From NCBI RefSeq assembly GCF_036373705.1, contig NC_089863.1, positions 3,642,444 through 3,706,443 of the forward strand: a DNA stretch of 64,000 nucleotides, given 5' to 3'. This stretch comes from Amia ocellicauda. Its lineage: Eukaryota; Chordata; Actinopteri; Amiiformes; Amiidae. A model generated the notes under the pieces. That model was given only the letters and a program-made list of their open reading frames with translations, did no database searches and was not told the DNA's origin. Below are positions 25,081-36,670 of the stretch, piece by piece. The position numbers and the translations under genes were made by a program. Position 1 is the first letter of the stretch. Each line of letters begins with the position of its first letter.

Positions 25081-28000
25081 AAACAAAAGCGTTACACATT
25101 GCAATTAACCATGAAACGCCCAACGGCACTTTAAGTCGAAACCCACAATAAACGGACTAGTTATTTTGCAATTTTAAATGTTACTCTTTCAGGATATATT
25201 ATTTCGTTTCGTTTTGTTAGCAGATAAACTGCTGTTTCCGGCTTTTTGTGGTGGAGCAAAAACTTAATGGATCAGACCACATTGCAGCAGCTATGAGAAC
25301 CAGTCAGCAGCTCATTCATTGTCATTGGACATTAACATGTGGTTGGCTAGTTTGCTTACATGGTATGTTGTGTTGATTTCAAAGCTTGTTGCATGCATTG
25401 AGGTCAAACACACGCATCACTCGACAGGCGAGGTGACATTATGAACAACGGCTGATGCATGCTACACACCAGAGTCACAAAAGTGGTTGAGTGTGCAGGT
25501 TGGGAGGGGACACACAAGCATGAAAAGTTTGGGCATTTCTGGAGAACTCCTGCTTGATTTACAGGGGGGTCACCACATTTTCCAGTGGCTGTAAGAAACT
25601 GAGCCCCCTGGAAAAAATGGTGACCCCTTCCTTAGTGACAGCAAATACACACCAGAGTCACAAAAGGTGTTGAGTGTGCATACAGAATGCAAATAATGTA
25701 CCATTATAATCTCCTTTAAAGTTCAAAGTTTCTGTTATTGCTTCACCTGTGTGTGTGATAGTGTGATAGATTAAATCACTTACAAATAAATAGGTAAATA
25801 AACATTTAGAAGATGGTACTGCATTTATGTCGCTGAAGTATGATGTCTGCATACGTTTACAAGTGGTATTACTTGCGTAGTAACAGTCTCAATGCGTGTG
25901 TAGTTGTCTGTGAAAAATACACGTACATCGTACAATACTTCATTTAATTACCTACATGAATCCGTTGCGTTAAGTTTTCTTTTTAATTAGCAGATACACT
26001 AACCCGGGGCGACTTACACAGAATATATATTTAACAGTAAGAGCAGATCAAATACAGAATAATCTCAGTACTAAGAAGTGCAGCTTTAATGTATATACAG
26101 TTCGATAGCCTAGTAAGAGTACATATCCTATACTAAGTGTAATCTAGGTTTAGCTGTGACTCACAACAGTGAAATAATAAAGCGGTTACAAAAATGAATT
26201 GATGTTCAATAAATGTTCAATTAAATAAATATCAGTAGTGATAAGAATATATGTGTGGTGTTATTGTTTGTTAAAAAGGCATTCAATATAACTGTGACAA
26301 CCAACCAAGTGTCGGGGCTGGATGTCACCAGTGCACCCTGTCTGTTAACCAGTTATACATTCAGTCAAGAGTGAAGATCTAGACAATGGCCATTTGTACA
26401 CAATATATAATTTGTTCAGGTGGAATTGGAAATAGCAGCCTATGATGTAGGGGGCCAGAGAAATATAAGACTGAGTAAAAAGTGTGACAGCCAGCCTCGG
26501 TCCCCCCTGCAGTTTACGGTGCAAACTGCTCAGCTCGTCACTCGTGGTCGTTTTCATGATTCACTTCCTGTTTTCTCAGGACTCAGATCATATTGCGATA
26601 ATCAAGTGAGCTCGGCTCCTTTGGTATTAATAAAACACCGGATATTTACATTTTACATGATTAATGCATATAAGAAATGGCAGCATAACGCGTGCAATAA
26701 CAAATACATATGCCGGCAATGAAGTAACTAGATGCAGTAGTCTCACACTTTTGACAGTCTGCTTCTGATACAACCGAGTAATACACGGGTGCGCTCATGT
26801 TGTGCAGCAGGATGTGCGCAGATCTGACCTGCAAAGCGATTCATTTTCATAATCTGTGATGATTGTCTGTATCATGAACACATCCAATATTTAAACGCAC
26901 TGTATGTAGTTATTGAACACAACAATAGGCTGCTGTATTTGTGAATATTATAATCAGTGCACATTGCGCTGCCGAATGGTGATTGTTTTGCCTATAAAAA
27001 TATACAATAACAGTAGTGACGTCCCCTAAATATCCACGTAGGAGTATGTTACTGCTACTGCCATACCTTTAAACATATAGTGCTACTTTACATAATGCAT
27101 TAAATGAAGGGTTTTTATAGCAATTCGTTATTTCTGACACTTATTTTCTCGAACAAACAAAAGTACAAATAAGCCGCAAAATGATTGAAAAATGAGTCGC
27201 TCACACGCAGCATCTTTAGATAAAATTGTACGCTCTGATGTATTCACTTTAATTTGCATTATATTCCATTTAGAAAATGAGAGAAATACCTTTGTGACAC
27301 CCTTGATGAATATACCCCAATATCTAATTGATGTCTGATTACTGATGTTACCGTTACATGTTATCTCAACAAAGATTTTTTACAAAAGTAGTGGGACACA
27401 TTTTTTTTTTTGGGTAGTAAAAACATGAAAATTGTGAGATGAGAGAGTGAGTGATGACAGATAGAGTTAATCTGGGGGGAGAATAAAAGAAAACAACTAA
27501 AATACACTTTCTTGGTGTTAACTATACAAAAACAGTATACAGTATATCTCTATAGAGGAAAAAACACTGTACAGCTTCAGGATGAACCTAGAATGAAAAC
27601 TCCAAACATCATTTTTTTGGCTGAAATTACTTTATTTTCATGTGTTAGAAGACAGTACCCTGTACACATTGTGTAGAAAATAACACAAAATGTGTCATAC
27701 TAGTACTATAAACACACACACAAAAAACGCTGACATTTTTAAAATTTAAAAAACGGTCACTGATAAAATATTTTAATTGTAGTTACTATTTTGATAATAC
27801 ATTTGATTCATGTACACATACTACAATTTTGTTAACCTGCACTGAAATATTTTGCTAGTAAAATTAAGCCCACAGTTCAGTGCATCTGATGTAAACTCTG
27901 CTAACACTTCGATGCTGATTTCGTAACCAGAACATAAACTTGTCTCTAACTTTCACACGGATACCGAGCGGGGTCTATAAATATGTGCTGTGCTGCACAC

Positions 28001-28199
28001 GATGGATTTATTACATTTCTGTATGTATCTGTTTGTTATTGTTGTATTCATTAAACACACATCTGTTGTGGTTAATAAGGCAGCGGTTGGGCTGGTAGAT
28101 ATGTTTTTAAGTGTAATTCTCAGCTTATCCGTTTTCAAATCGCCCTGTTTGAATTAAAGCGCAAGAACCTGCGGCACTGACACAATCACTTCTCTTCAT
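25081..28199. other. 3.1 kb without a recognisable gene
   Basis: AT-rich sequence with only short open frames, none resembling a known family. The sentence-like word CACACCAGAGTCACAAAAG occurs twice, near 25467 and 25649, which suggests a small internal repeat. I see no other structure. Confidence 0.5.
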
Positions 28200-28420
28200 A
28201 AGAAGAGTGACGCACTTTACTAGTTATTCAAACACTTTAAAACACGTGAAAGTAATAATTTATTCTTACCTTCCAGTTAGGCAATAAAAATCATCCTTAA
28301 CTCCACTACAGTTGATTTGAAATCCTTTTCATTCCGAAAACAGTCTTAAGTGACAGAGGTGGCGCAGGGATGCTATAGGCTTATTGCTTATTGAAATATG
28401 ATTGAGCTCAGGTTAAACAC
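28200..28420 (-). repeat. duplicated leader-exon-like segment, copy 2
   Basis: This matches 5215-5460. On the minus strand it ends in a donor, GGAAG followed by GTAAGA, at the same place as copy 1. The distance between copies is 23 kb and both have the same orientation. A first, non-coding exon of a duplicated gene is the simplest reading; no coding exon follows that I can identify. Confidence 0.4.
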
Positions 28421-29246
28421 TTGTGGTGAAACCGAAAGTATCCAGACATCTCAGATGACATCTGTTTCCTCCCCCTGCACAAAAAAAGGCAAAACTCTTG
28501 ACATACAAACAAACCTCCATGCATTTATTCATGAATGCTTCTATTATTTATTGTTGGCCCTGGAATTTCCTCCATACATCCTCCTCAACACAAATACTGT
28601 TTGGGAGAGTAGTTCTTAGTTGAAGTAGTTCTTATAGGATTGTGAAAGATGTGTTTTGGAGGCAGAGGGCCTCAGAGGAAGTTGTGGACAGATGCAGACA
28701 GGCTGATAAGAACAGTGGGTCTCACAAGGGGTGGCCAGGATTGTACCACTGGATACGAATAGCCAGAGAAGGAAGGAAGGGGGGTAATTGCATAATTTCT
28801 TGTGGTAGCATTAAGGAAGCTATACACTGTGAAAAAAAATCTGTGAACTTTACATGTACTTGCAGCAGAGTAATTAAAACGCTATTATACAGTTATTACT
28901 GTCACACGAGAGTTACAAAGGTGTTCACCGTCAGTATCGCAGTACACTGCAGTGTTTGGTGTCTTCTGAATCATCTCTGAGTACAATGCCATTTAGCAAG
29001 CTCAGTCATTACTCCAGCACAATCGTTTGCTGCGTGTTGCTCTGCCCACCATGCTCCACTGGCCCTGCACTACATATCTGTGCCCACTGTTTGGATGTTG
29101 TTCTAAAGATATGGTTATCTTCCTGTTTCTGAGGCGATCGAGCCACCAGCCTAAACACTTTGGTGTTTTATTTCTCGCAACAGGAACAGCGATGGCATGT
29201 TTCCAGAGCTTAGACACCTTTGAAAGCAGGAGAGATTTCATTAAAA
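28421..29246. other. no gene seen
   Basis: Short open frames only. None has family motifs, and no clear repeat is visible. Confidence 0.4.
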
Positions 29247-29319
29247 TAAAGCCCCCTCTGTAGCTCTGGGGAGGCTCAGAGTGTCTCCGACTGAGGAATT
29301 GTCCCTGAGGTTATTATTA

Positions 29320-29375
<56 letters not shown>

Positions 29376-30326
29376 TATTTCTTAGCAGACACCTTTATCC
29401 AGGGCGACTTACAAAATATAAGCAGAATACAAAGTGCAACAATACAGTGCAGTACAAGGCATCAAACATTACAAATTCCAATTTACCTAACAGTGCAATT
29501 CAAAGCAAAATACATTTTAAAAATTCCAATTTACACAATATATAAGGTCTTACATCCTGGACTGTAAAAGCTGATAAGTGCAGACAAGATGTAAGGTCAC
29601 ATTCAAGGGTCAGGGAGATCAAAATAAACAATACAAGTACTACTAATGCAAGGCAAGCAGTATGTTAAACGTTGTATAAGTGCTATCTTACAGGAGAGTA
29701 AATGACTAAAGTGCTGTGGGAAGAGATGCGTCTTGAGTAAGTGCCAGAATGAGGTCAGGGACTCTGCTGTTTTGACTTCGGTGGGCAGGTCGTTCCACCA
29801 CTTAGGGTTCAGGGATGAGAAGGAGCGGCTCTGGAGGAAGGGGAGTGGAGAGGAGGCAGAGTTAGTCTTCTGGCACTGGAGGAGCGCAGTGGTCTGGAGG
29901 GGATGTATGGAGAGACGAGGGTCTGAAGGTATCTTGGTGCAGTGTGGTCGAGACAGCGGTAGGTGAGGGTCAGTGTCTTGAACTGAATGCGTGCCGCTAT
30001 CGGGAGCCAGTGGAGGGAGTGGAGCAGTGGAGTAGCGTGTGAATCGGGCAGAGAGACACCAGACGAGCCGCAGAGTCCTGATGAGCTGGAGCGGCGGGTA
30101 GTGGATGCAGGCAGGCCGGCCGGGAGGGAGTTGCAGTATCCAGGCGGGAGAGGACCAGTGACTGGACGAGCAGCTGAGTCGAGTAGTCGGTGAGGAAGGG
30201 ACGGATCCGGCGTGTGTTGCTCAGGAAGAACCTGCAGGTGCGCGTCAGCATGGTGATGTGCTGGGAGAAGGAAAGGAGCGGAGGTCCCTCACGTAGCAGA
30301 AGCAGTGTCTGGGGTCTGTGGTGTCG
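29247..30326 (-). pseudogene. NXPE exon scrap split by an L2 insertion
   Basis: Two pieces match the neurexophilin-domain exon of the gene at 14889-16909. 29247-29311 matches the part around CAGAGTGTC and GAATTGTCCCT. 30287-30326 matches AGAAGCAGTGTCTGGGGTCT. In the intact gene these two pieces are adjacent; here about 975 bp of L2 LINE separates them. The first piece also has an internal deletion. No other exon is nearby, so this is a relic of a third NXPE copy. Confidence 0.75.
29312..30286 (-). mobile_element. L2-type LINE, 5'-truncated, inserted in an NXPE exon
   Basis: Inverted L2: the (ATT)n tail is at 29312-29373, the tail motif TTAGCAGACACCTTTATCCA at about 29380, and reverse-transcriptase C-terminal sequence matches 20930-21490 of the larger L2 copy. 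The flanks read GAGGTT on the left and GAGGTC on the right, a possible short target-site duplication. Confidence 0.88.
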
Positions 30327-30779
30327 CTCGCCTATGACTTGAACACATTTTCAAACGCGGAGAAGTTTTCCTTGCCGTGTCAACAGGGAGCACACTCGTG
30401 TAGGTGATGGGTTTAAATCCGGGCTTCTTCAGGTTATAACTGTGTGTCTTCTTTCACGCAGAATAGAAAAGTTACAATTTACCCCCGCGGAAGCAAGACC
30501 ACTGGCCTGTAATTGGATAATTATTATTGTGTTGTGCGTTGGTGAATTTTAACACAGAGCTGTGTTGTCTTTGAACAAACACAGAAAGTGTTACATTTAA
30601 AAGATATTTTCTGAGAGTGTATTAAACAAAAAAGCCACAGTGTTGCTATTGCACTCCGATAGTCCCCAGCAGCGAGGCCTGCGTGTTTAATCAGACGCGT
30701 TTTTTTTTTTTTTAGTTTCTATGATGTTATGTCTGATTGTAAAACAAACACTACTCTCTCACATTTTGTGTGCAGCTAA
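30327..30779. other. no gene seen
   Basis: Unassigned sequence with a T-run near 30701-30713. Confidence 0.4.
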
Positions 30780-31590
30780 TGTAATTATACAGAAACATGC
30801 AGAGCTTGTTACACTCACAACTTGTAGTAAAGGACCAGTTAAGGACTGTGACTGGTGGAGTGAAACCATCCAATCCCAGAAGAAATTGTTAAAATAGTAT
30901 AAAAGTCTAAATAAAGAGCAAGTACAATTTACACAGTAAAAACAAGACCAAAAAAAATATGTATATCAAGAAAAACAACAACATTAAGAACCAGATTAAT
31001 ACATTTTTAATTGATTTCAGGTGAATTTATTTGTCTGATGTGCATATCTACTTATCTTTTCACTCCTTCGCAGACCCATAACTGCTTGATATATTTTATA
31101 TAGTTTATTTAAAAATGTGATTATTATTAAAAACCTGTATTTCCACAAACAGGATTTCTTTAAACATGTCGTTGTTTATAATCTGCTCACGTGTAGTTTG
31201 TGTATTGTCACAGGAGGCGACTGCTCTTTATTATTTAATTATCACCGTTTATCTCTTGCATTTATTCACTTTTTATATTCACAATTCATTGAACAATTGT
31301 TTCTTTTAATTATGTGTCATGCGGTTTCCTTTTGTTGTTTGTTATGATTGTATTGATCATGTGATTTTATTTCAAGCTAATCGCCAGAGAGAGAGGGGGA
31401 GGGGGAGAAACAGTGGACATGTCACAGGAGGCGACTATAGGCCTTGGCATGTTTTACTCAGCTTATCATGGTTCGCAGTTATCAGTTCATTTATTTCATG
31501 GTTTCTATCCATTTGTACTTCTCACATGAGTGTTTCTCTAGTCAGCTCTGTGAGGTTTCGTTTCGACCAGAGTGACAGATAATACAGATT
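30780..31590. repeat. segment shared with 61640-62262 (relic of a third duplication unit)
   Basis: Shared words include AAGAACCAGATTAATAC, GTGATTATTATTAA, ATTGTCACAGGAGG and CTGTGAGGTTTCGTTTCGACC. In the second copy the segment lies between the proposed first exon and the microexon of the unknown gene. Here homology ends at AATACAG, immediately before the sequence that would be that first exon. This suggests that an extra, mostly lost unit of the tandem array once stood here. Confidence 0.6.
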
Positions 31591-32349
31591 TTTTTTCCAA
31601 TGCCTCGTTTTTCAGCCAATCTAATAAACAGTTGGACTGAAAACTCAGGTCAATTTTTACCCCAATAAGATTATTTTTAGAGGGAAGACACGCTCAAGTC
31701 ACAAGTGTGCAATAATGTATTTGTGACAAAAAATAACTAATTTAATTATATTACTAAAACAGGTCATATTAAGCTTCTGCTGAGTTACAGGAATGAAACC
31801 GATTATCTCACTGATCTTCACAGAGAGAAGTTGTGGTCAGTTTAGTTAGCAGCTGGCAGCTGGGTGCATCTCTCACTCTCTGTCTCTCTATCTCTATCTC
31901 TCTTCCTCCTTCTTGGTGTTGATCTTCTTCTGTGCTTCTTTGTTCAGTTTACAAGTTTATAGAGTTCATCTCAACCAGTCATAGTGGAACAGCTAGAGAT
32001 AGAGATCTAGACATCTAGTCCAGGATGCCTGTCTTCTGATTGGCTCCTAGTCAAATACCCCAAAGAGGCCAAGCAGTTAGGTTTCTTATTGCCATATTGA
32101 AATATTTGTATCACGGCACCCAAACCATGGTGTGGTGTTGGCAAAATGTGATTTGTTAAAAAGGAAACTTATGAAAGAAGGAATGGACAAAAAGAAGAAT
32201 GAAGAAGAAGAAAAAATACTGAGACAAAAAGAGGACTGCCGGCCTGACCAGACTTCCCTTAATATTACTTATGTTCAGTAATATAACTGAATTATATTAA
32301 TTAGCTATTTTAGCTAGTTTATTTTATTATTCGTTTTTTCATGTTCATT
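31591..32349. other. no gene seen; CT-rich simple repeat
   Basis: A TCTCT-rich stretch lies at 31868-31905. Nothing else is recognisable. Confidence 0.4.
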
Positions 32350-32519
32350 TTATTAACAGAGAATAATGAGTAACTAACATTGTCACTCAATAAATTAGTC
32401 TTTTAGACTCCAGTCTTGCGTTTCTAAAGTATTTTCCATTCATTACTGCTGTTGTCATCCGTTACCTTTCAATTCCAAACCGTTCCCCCAGAGGGTGCTG
32501 GGAAATGACCTTTACCCCA

Positions 32520-32690
32520 GAAACACTGACTGATAGGCCCCTGTATGCTGTCCGTCACTGGGCCCGGCTCCTGCCCCAGCTCAAGCACACGGCACTGGGG
32601 AACAACGCCCTTTTCAACGCCACACTGAGAGCCTCATCGCTTCTGTGTTCTCAGCTCTACACGCGTGATGTGTATACATATTACATCATG
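32520..32690 (+). other. possible exon of unknown gene (block A)
   Basis: After a plausible acceptor (CTTTACCCCAG) an open plus-strand frame of about 55 codons contains AVRHWARLLPQLKHTAL and looks helical and amphipathic. The block B copy (52085-52250) is open as well, with one visible substitution in this part. It lies next to an inverted repeat that also borders the large exon of the unknown gene, so it may be part of an inverted partial copy. The frame runs on into the Tc1 element without a donor that I trust. Confidence 0.25.
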
Positions 32691-32712
32691 TACACATTGT
32701 TACTATTACATA

Positions 32713-33605
32713 CACCGATCAGCCATAACATTATGGCCACCTGCCTAATACTGTGTAGGTCCCCCTTTGCTGCCAAAACAGCCCTGACCCGTCGAGGCAT
32801 GGACTCCACTAGACCTCTGAAGGTGTGCTGTGGTATCTGGCACCAAGACGTTAGCAGCAGATCCTTTAAGTCCTGTAAGTTGCGAGGTGGGGCCTCCATG
32901 GGTCGGACTTGTTTGTCCAGCACATCCCACAGATGCTCGATTGGATTGAGATCTGGGGAATTTGGAGGCCAAGTCAACACCTTGAACTCGTGATTCATCA
33001 GACCAGGCCACCTTCTTCCGTTGCTCCGTGGTCCAGTTCTGATGCTCACGTGCCCATTGTAGGCGCTTTCGGCAGTGGACAGGGGTCAGCATGGGCACCC
33101 TGACTGGTCTGCGGCTACGCAGCCCCATACGCAACAAACTGCGATGCACTGTGTGTTCTGACACCTTTCTATCAGAACCAGCAGTAACTTTTTCAGCAAT
33201 TTGAGCTACAGTAGCTCGTCTGTTGGATTGGACCACACGGGCCAGCCTTCGCTCCCCACGTGCATCAGTGAGCCTTGGCCACCCATGACCCTGTCACCAG
33301 TTCACCGCTTTTCCTTCCTTGGACCACTTTTGATACTGACCACTGCAGACTGGGAACACCCCACAAGAGCTGCAGTTTTGGAGATGCTCTGACCCAGTCG
33401 TCTAGCCATCACAATTTGGCCCTTGTCAAAGTTGCTCAGATCCTTACACTTGCCCATTTTTCCGGCTTCTAACACATCAACTTAGAGGACAAAATGTTCA
33501 CTTGCTGCCTAATATATCCCACTCACTGACAGGTGCCATGATAACGAGATTATCAGTGTTATTCACTTCACCTGTCAGTGGTCATAATGTTATGGCTGAT
33601 CAGTG
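32713..33605 (-). mobile_element. Tc1-like transposon, defective (block A)
   Basis: Flanked by TA, with inverted ends CACCGATCAGCCATAACATT and its partner ending GGCTGATCAGTG. The minus strand has remnants of the N-terminal helix-turn-helix region (RATVAQIAEKV) and the C-terminal catalytic motif ([13 protein letters not shown]). The middle of the DDE domain is deleted and frames are broken. The same insertion is present in block B at 52277, so it predates the duplication. Confidence 0.9.
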
Positions 33606-33697
33606 TATGTGTCTTTGGCACAGCATCTCAGTATATATTATATGTGTCTCGGTATATATTGTATAAGTCTCAGCATTTCAGTATATAGTGTATACGT

Positions 33698-34617
33698 CTC
33701 ACTGTGTTTGTGATCCCGGTCTGGAAGCAGGCAGCTGGTAAAAAGGTGAAATTCAGGGCTCTAGGTTTCATTCACCACACCTCCTGCACGGTCAGAACTA
33801 TTGAGTAACCATGCAGCGTGTGTGTGTCTGTGTGTGTGTGTGAGTGTCTGTGTGTGTGCAAGTGTCAGTGTGTGTGGGTGAGTGTCAGTGTGTGTGTGCG
33901 TGTGTGTGCGTGTGTGTGGGTGCTGGTGTTGATTTTTGTGCAACCCTGAGCTAGACATCAGCGCCTCTCTGCTGTAGCTGCCGCCCGTGTGCCGAAGCCT
34001 CGGGTCTGCGCTGCTCAGAGCGTGTGTGTCCCAGCCTGCGTGTCCCTGCCCATCGGGGCTGGTAGTCACCGACACACGACGACTGTGTTTCAGTCGAGAT
34101 CTCCACCGACGACAACCCACTACTCTCCCCCAGAGACGAAGGGATTTCTGGGCGGTGACTCGGCGCAGTGGAGCTCCTCGGGGTTCCCTGGCCTGAGGAA
34201 CCAGATCCCGCACTCCATGTTCGAGAGAGGACCGCAGACACGGCAGCCTTCTGGGGCCCTCCTGTTGCTAATGGATCTCCTCACAGAGCTGCAGTCCTCC
34301 TGGGACCATCCGGCTAGGCCCCCCGCCCCGGCATGGGCTGGTGAGGCCTTTGCCAGGACACAGGGAGCGAGCGAGGCCGACTGAAACACTTTCAACGTGT
34401 GTCTATGACTACCAGCCCCAATGGGCAGGGACACGCAGGCCGGGACACACACGCTCTGAGCAGCGCAGACCCGAGGCCTCAGCACACGGGCGGCAGCTAC
34501 AGCAGAGAAGTGCCGGTGTCTAGCTCAGGGTTGCACAAAAATCAACACCAACACCCAAACACACTCACATACACACACGACGCAGAGCCTACGAAGGAGA
34601 CTGATAGAGCCCTACCA

Positions 34618-34657
<40 letters not shown>

Positions 34658-34833
34658 TCACACACACACACACACACACACTCGCCGCATGGTTACTCAC
34701 CGGTTCTGGCCGTGCAGGAGGTGTGGTGAGTGAAACCCAGAGCCCTGATTTTCACCAGCTTGCCTATCCGCTGTTCAAGAGTCCCGGAAGTGGCAGCCGC
34801 CTGCTTCCAGACCGGGATCACACACACGGTGAG
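33698..34833. repeat. large imperfect palindrome (block A)
   Basis: The left arm at about 33698-34096 is the reverse complement of the right arm at about 34378-34833, around a spacer of about 280 bp. Matching pairs include CACACCTCCTGCACGG with CCGTGCAGGAGGTGTG, and GGCTGGTAGTCA with TGACTACCAGCC. The right arm is lengthened by (TA)n at 34620-34653 and (CA)n at about 34660-34681. The spacer contains an open plus-strand stretch with LLTELQSSWDH. A corresponding palindrome at 53265-54290 has the spacer in the opposite orientation. Confidence 0.9.
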
Positions 34834-34837
34834 GCAG

Positions 34838-34839
<2 letters not shown>

Positions 34840-34893
<54 letters not shown>
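34840..34893. repeat. (CTA)n microsatellite
   Basis: About 18 ACT/CTA units followed by AAT units. A shorter version is in block B at 54294-54330. Confidence 0.9.
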
Positions 34894-34913
34894 ATAATAA
34901 TAATAATACACGT

Positions 34914-35229
34914 CAGGGGGGTCCAGCCCAGGTCCTGGAGAGCCCCAATCCACTTGATCTTACAGGTCACCCTCAATCACTAATTTCTAAACACTGGGAA
35001 CCCATGTGAGTAATTAATCAATTAAGCAAGTCAACCCAGGGACCTCTGCCCTCAGGAGGCTGCAGGTATTCAGATAATTGCTCCACTAGTTTCTAAAGGA
35101 CTGAATTTAAACCACCTGCTTCACTGATCAGACTGAAATACTTCCAGGTGTTTGTAAATTGGTGATACGAGAGAGACCTGTGCAACCTGCTGGATAGGGG
35201 CTCTCCTGGACCAGGGCTGGACTCCCCTG
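34914..35229. mobile_element. hAT-type MITE (block A)
   Basis: A 316-bp element with inverted ends (CAGGGGGGTCCAGCCCAGGT, and the partner reading CAGGGGAGTCCAGCCCTGGT on the other strand). The flanks ATACACGT and ATAAACAT agree at six of eight bases, as expected for a worn 8-bp hAT duplication. It has no coding capacity and is shared with block B at 54359. Confidence 0.8.
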
Positions 35230-35280
35230 ATAAACATAATGGCAACAATATGTACATGATGTAATATGTATATACGTCAC

Positions 35281-36259
35281 GGGAAGGGTAGAGCCTGTAT
35301 AACACTATTATACTGCACTTAACACAGTTACTATATCATAAGAGCATGCGTGCATGTACGTATATATTCAAGACATTGAGCTGATCAGTATATTCCACAT
35401 TAATCACACAGTTGTGCATCGAGTGGCTTCATACACCGATCAACCATAACATTATGGCCACCTGCCTAATATTGTGTAGGTCCCCCTTTTGCCGCCAAAA
35501 CAGCCCTGACCCGTCGAGGCATGGACTCCACTAGACCTCTGAAGCTGTGCTGTGGTATCTGGCACCAAGACGTCAGCAGCAGATCCTTTAAGTCCTGTAA
35601 GTTGCGAGGTGGGGCCTCCATGGGTCGGACTTGTTTGTCCAGCACATCCCACAGATGCTCGATTGGATTGATATCTGGGGAATTTGGAGGACAAGTCAGC
35701 ACCTTGAACTCGTGATTCATCAGACCAGGCCACCTTCTTCCATTCCATTGTAGGCGCTTTCGGCAGTGGACAGGGGTCAGCATGGGCACCCTGACTGGTC
35801 TGCGGCTACACAGCCCCATACGCAACAAACTGTGATGCACTGTGGTCATGAAGCCCCCAGGCACTCGCTGTGTATGAGCAGCAGCTCATTCAATACGGCA
35901 CGGCTGTCACTCCTGTCTGTGAGAGCAGCACTAGATTCACTAGACCTGGACTGGTTTGCACTGAAATCACACGTGTGACAGATTTCACACATTCACAGCA
36001 TTGAGACTCGCACTGACATACAGGCTACGGCATCGAGGACAGGAACGACAGACGTGCCGTACGGAGTGACCTGGGCTGCTTGTACAGAACCAGTACCTGG
36101 GCTAATGCAGTGAGCGTGCAGCGCTTTATGCACAACTGTGTGATTAATGTGGAATATACTGATCAGCTTAATGTCTTGAATATATACGTACATGCACGCA
36201 TGCTCTTATGATTTAATAACTGTGCAGTATAATAGTGTTATACAGGCTCTAGCCTTCCC
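35281..36259. repeat. second inverted repeat (block A)
   Basis: The left arm 35281-35419 (from GGGAAGGGTAGAGCC to GTTGTGCAT) is the reverse complement of 36128-36259. The loop between them holds the Tc1 fragment at 35434. The block B version (54757-54919 and 55448-55605) has longer arms. Confidence 0.85.
35434..35844 (-). mobile_element. Tc1-like fragment, present only in block A
   Basis: Same family as 32713. It begins after TA with CACCGATCAACCATAACA, encodes the NSPD-NPIEHLWD region on the minus strand, and stops abruptly at about 35844. Block B has about 230 bp of different sequence (54930-55163) at this place, so the fragment replaced DNA here or arrived by template switching. Confidence 0.85.
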
Positions 36260-36348
36260 TTCTCACCTCCTTCAGAACTAAATCCCTCCTTCGCTCTTTC
36301 AAACCTGCAAGGCAGTGGGAGGCGGTGACATTAAATCAGGCTATTCAA

Positions 36349-36404
36349 GTGTTTCCGGGGTTAAGGTAATTTCCCAGCAGCCTCTGGGGGAACAGTTTCA
36401 AAAC
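36349..36404. repeat. outer inverted repeat, right arm (block A)
   Basis: About 55 bp (CCCAGCAGCCTCTGGGGGAAC core) is the imperfect reverse complement of 32475-32530. Block B has the matching pair at about 52035-52095 and 55670-55725. It encloses both smaller inverted repeats and borders the 3' flank of the large exon. Confidence 0.7.
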
Positions 36405-36670
36405 TGAATGATAACTCACTGTATCGCTCTGTTATTACTAGAGAGCAATACAAATAATTTTGTTGCAGGACAAGTAAAGTGAAACCTGTTTCTCTGCAGT
36501 GGCAAGAGTGCGGACCCCCCCACCTGAACACCGGCCCTAACCGGTCACGGCTCTGTGAGGGAGGGAGGGGGCTGCGGTCGTCCTCGGGGCTCGCCAGGGT
36601 TGTGTTCTCGATCTCGGGGGCATTCGCTGACAGAATTACCCTCGGGCCCCGGCGACCCCGTGCTCGGCGC

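Noticed and set aside
34399-34983. 194-codon plus-strand frame in the palindrome arm
   Set aside because: Much of it is translation of TA, CA and CTA microsatellites, and the rest mirrors the other arm; no protein family is visible.
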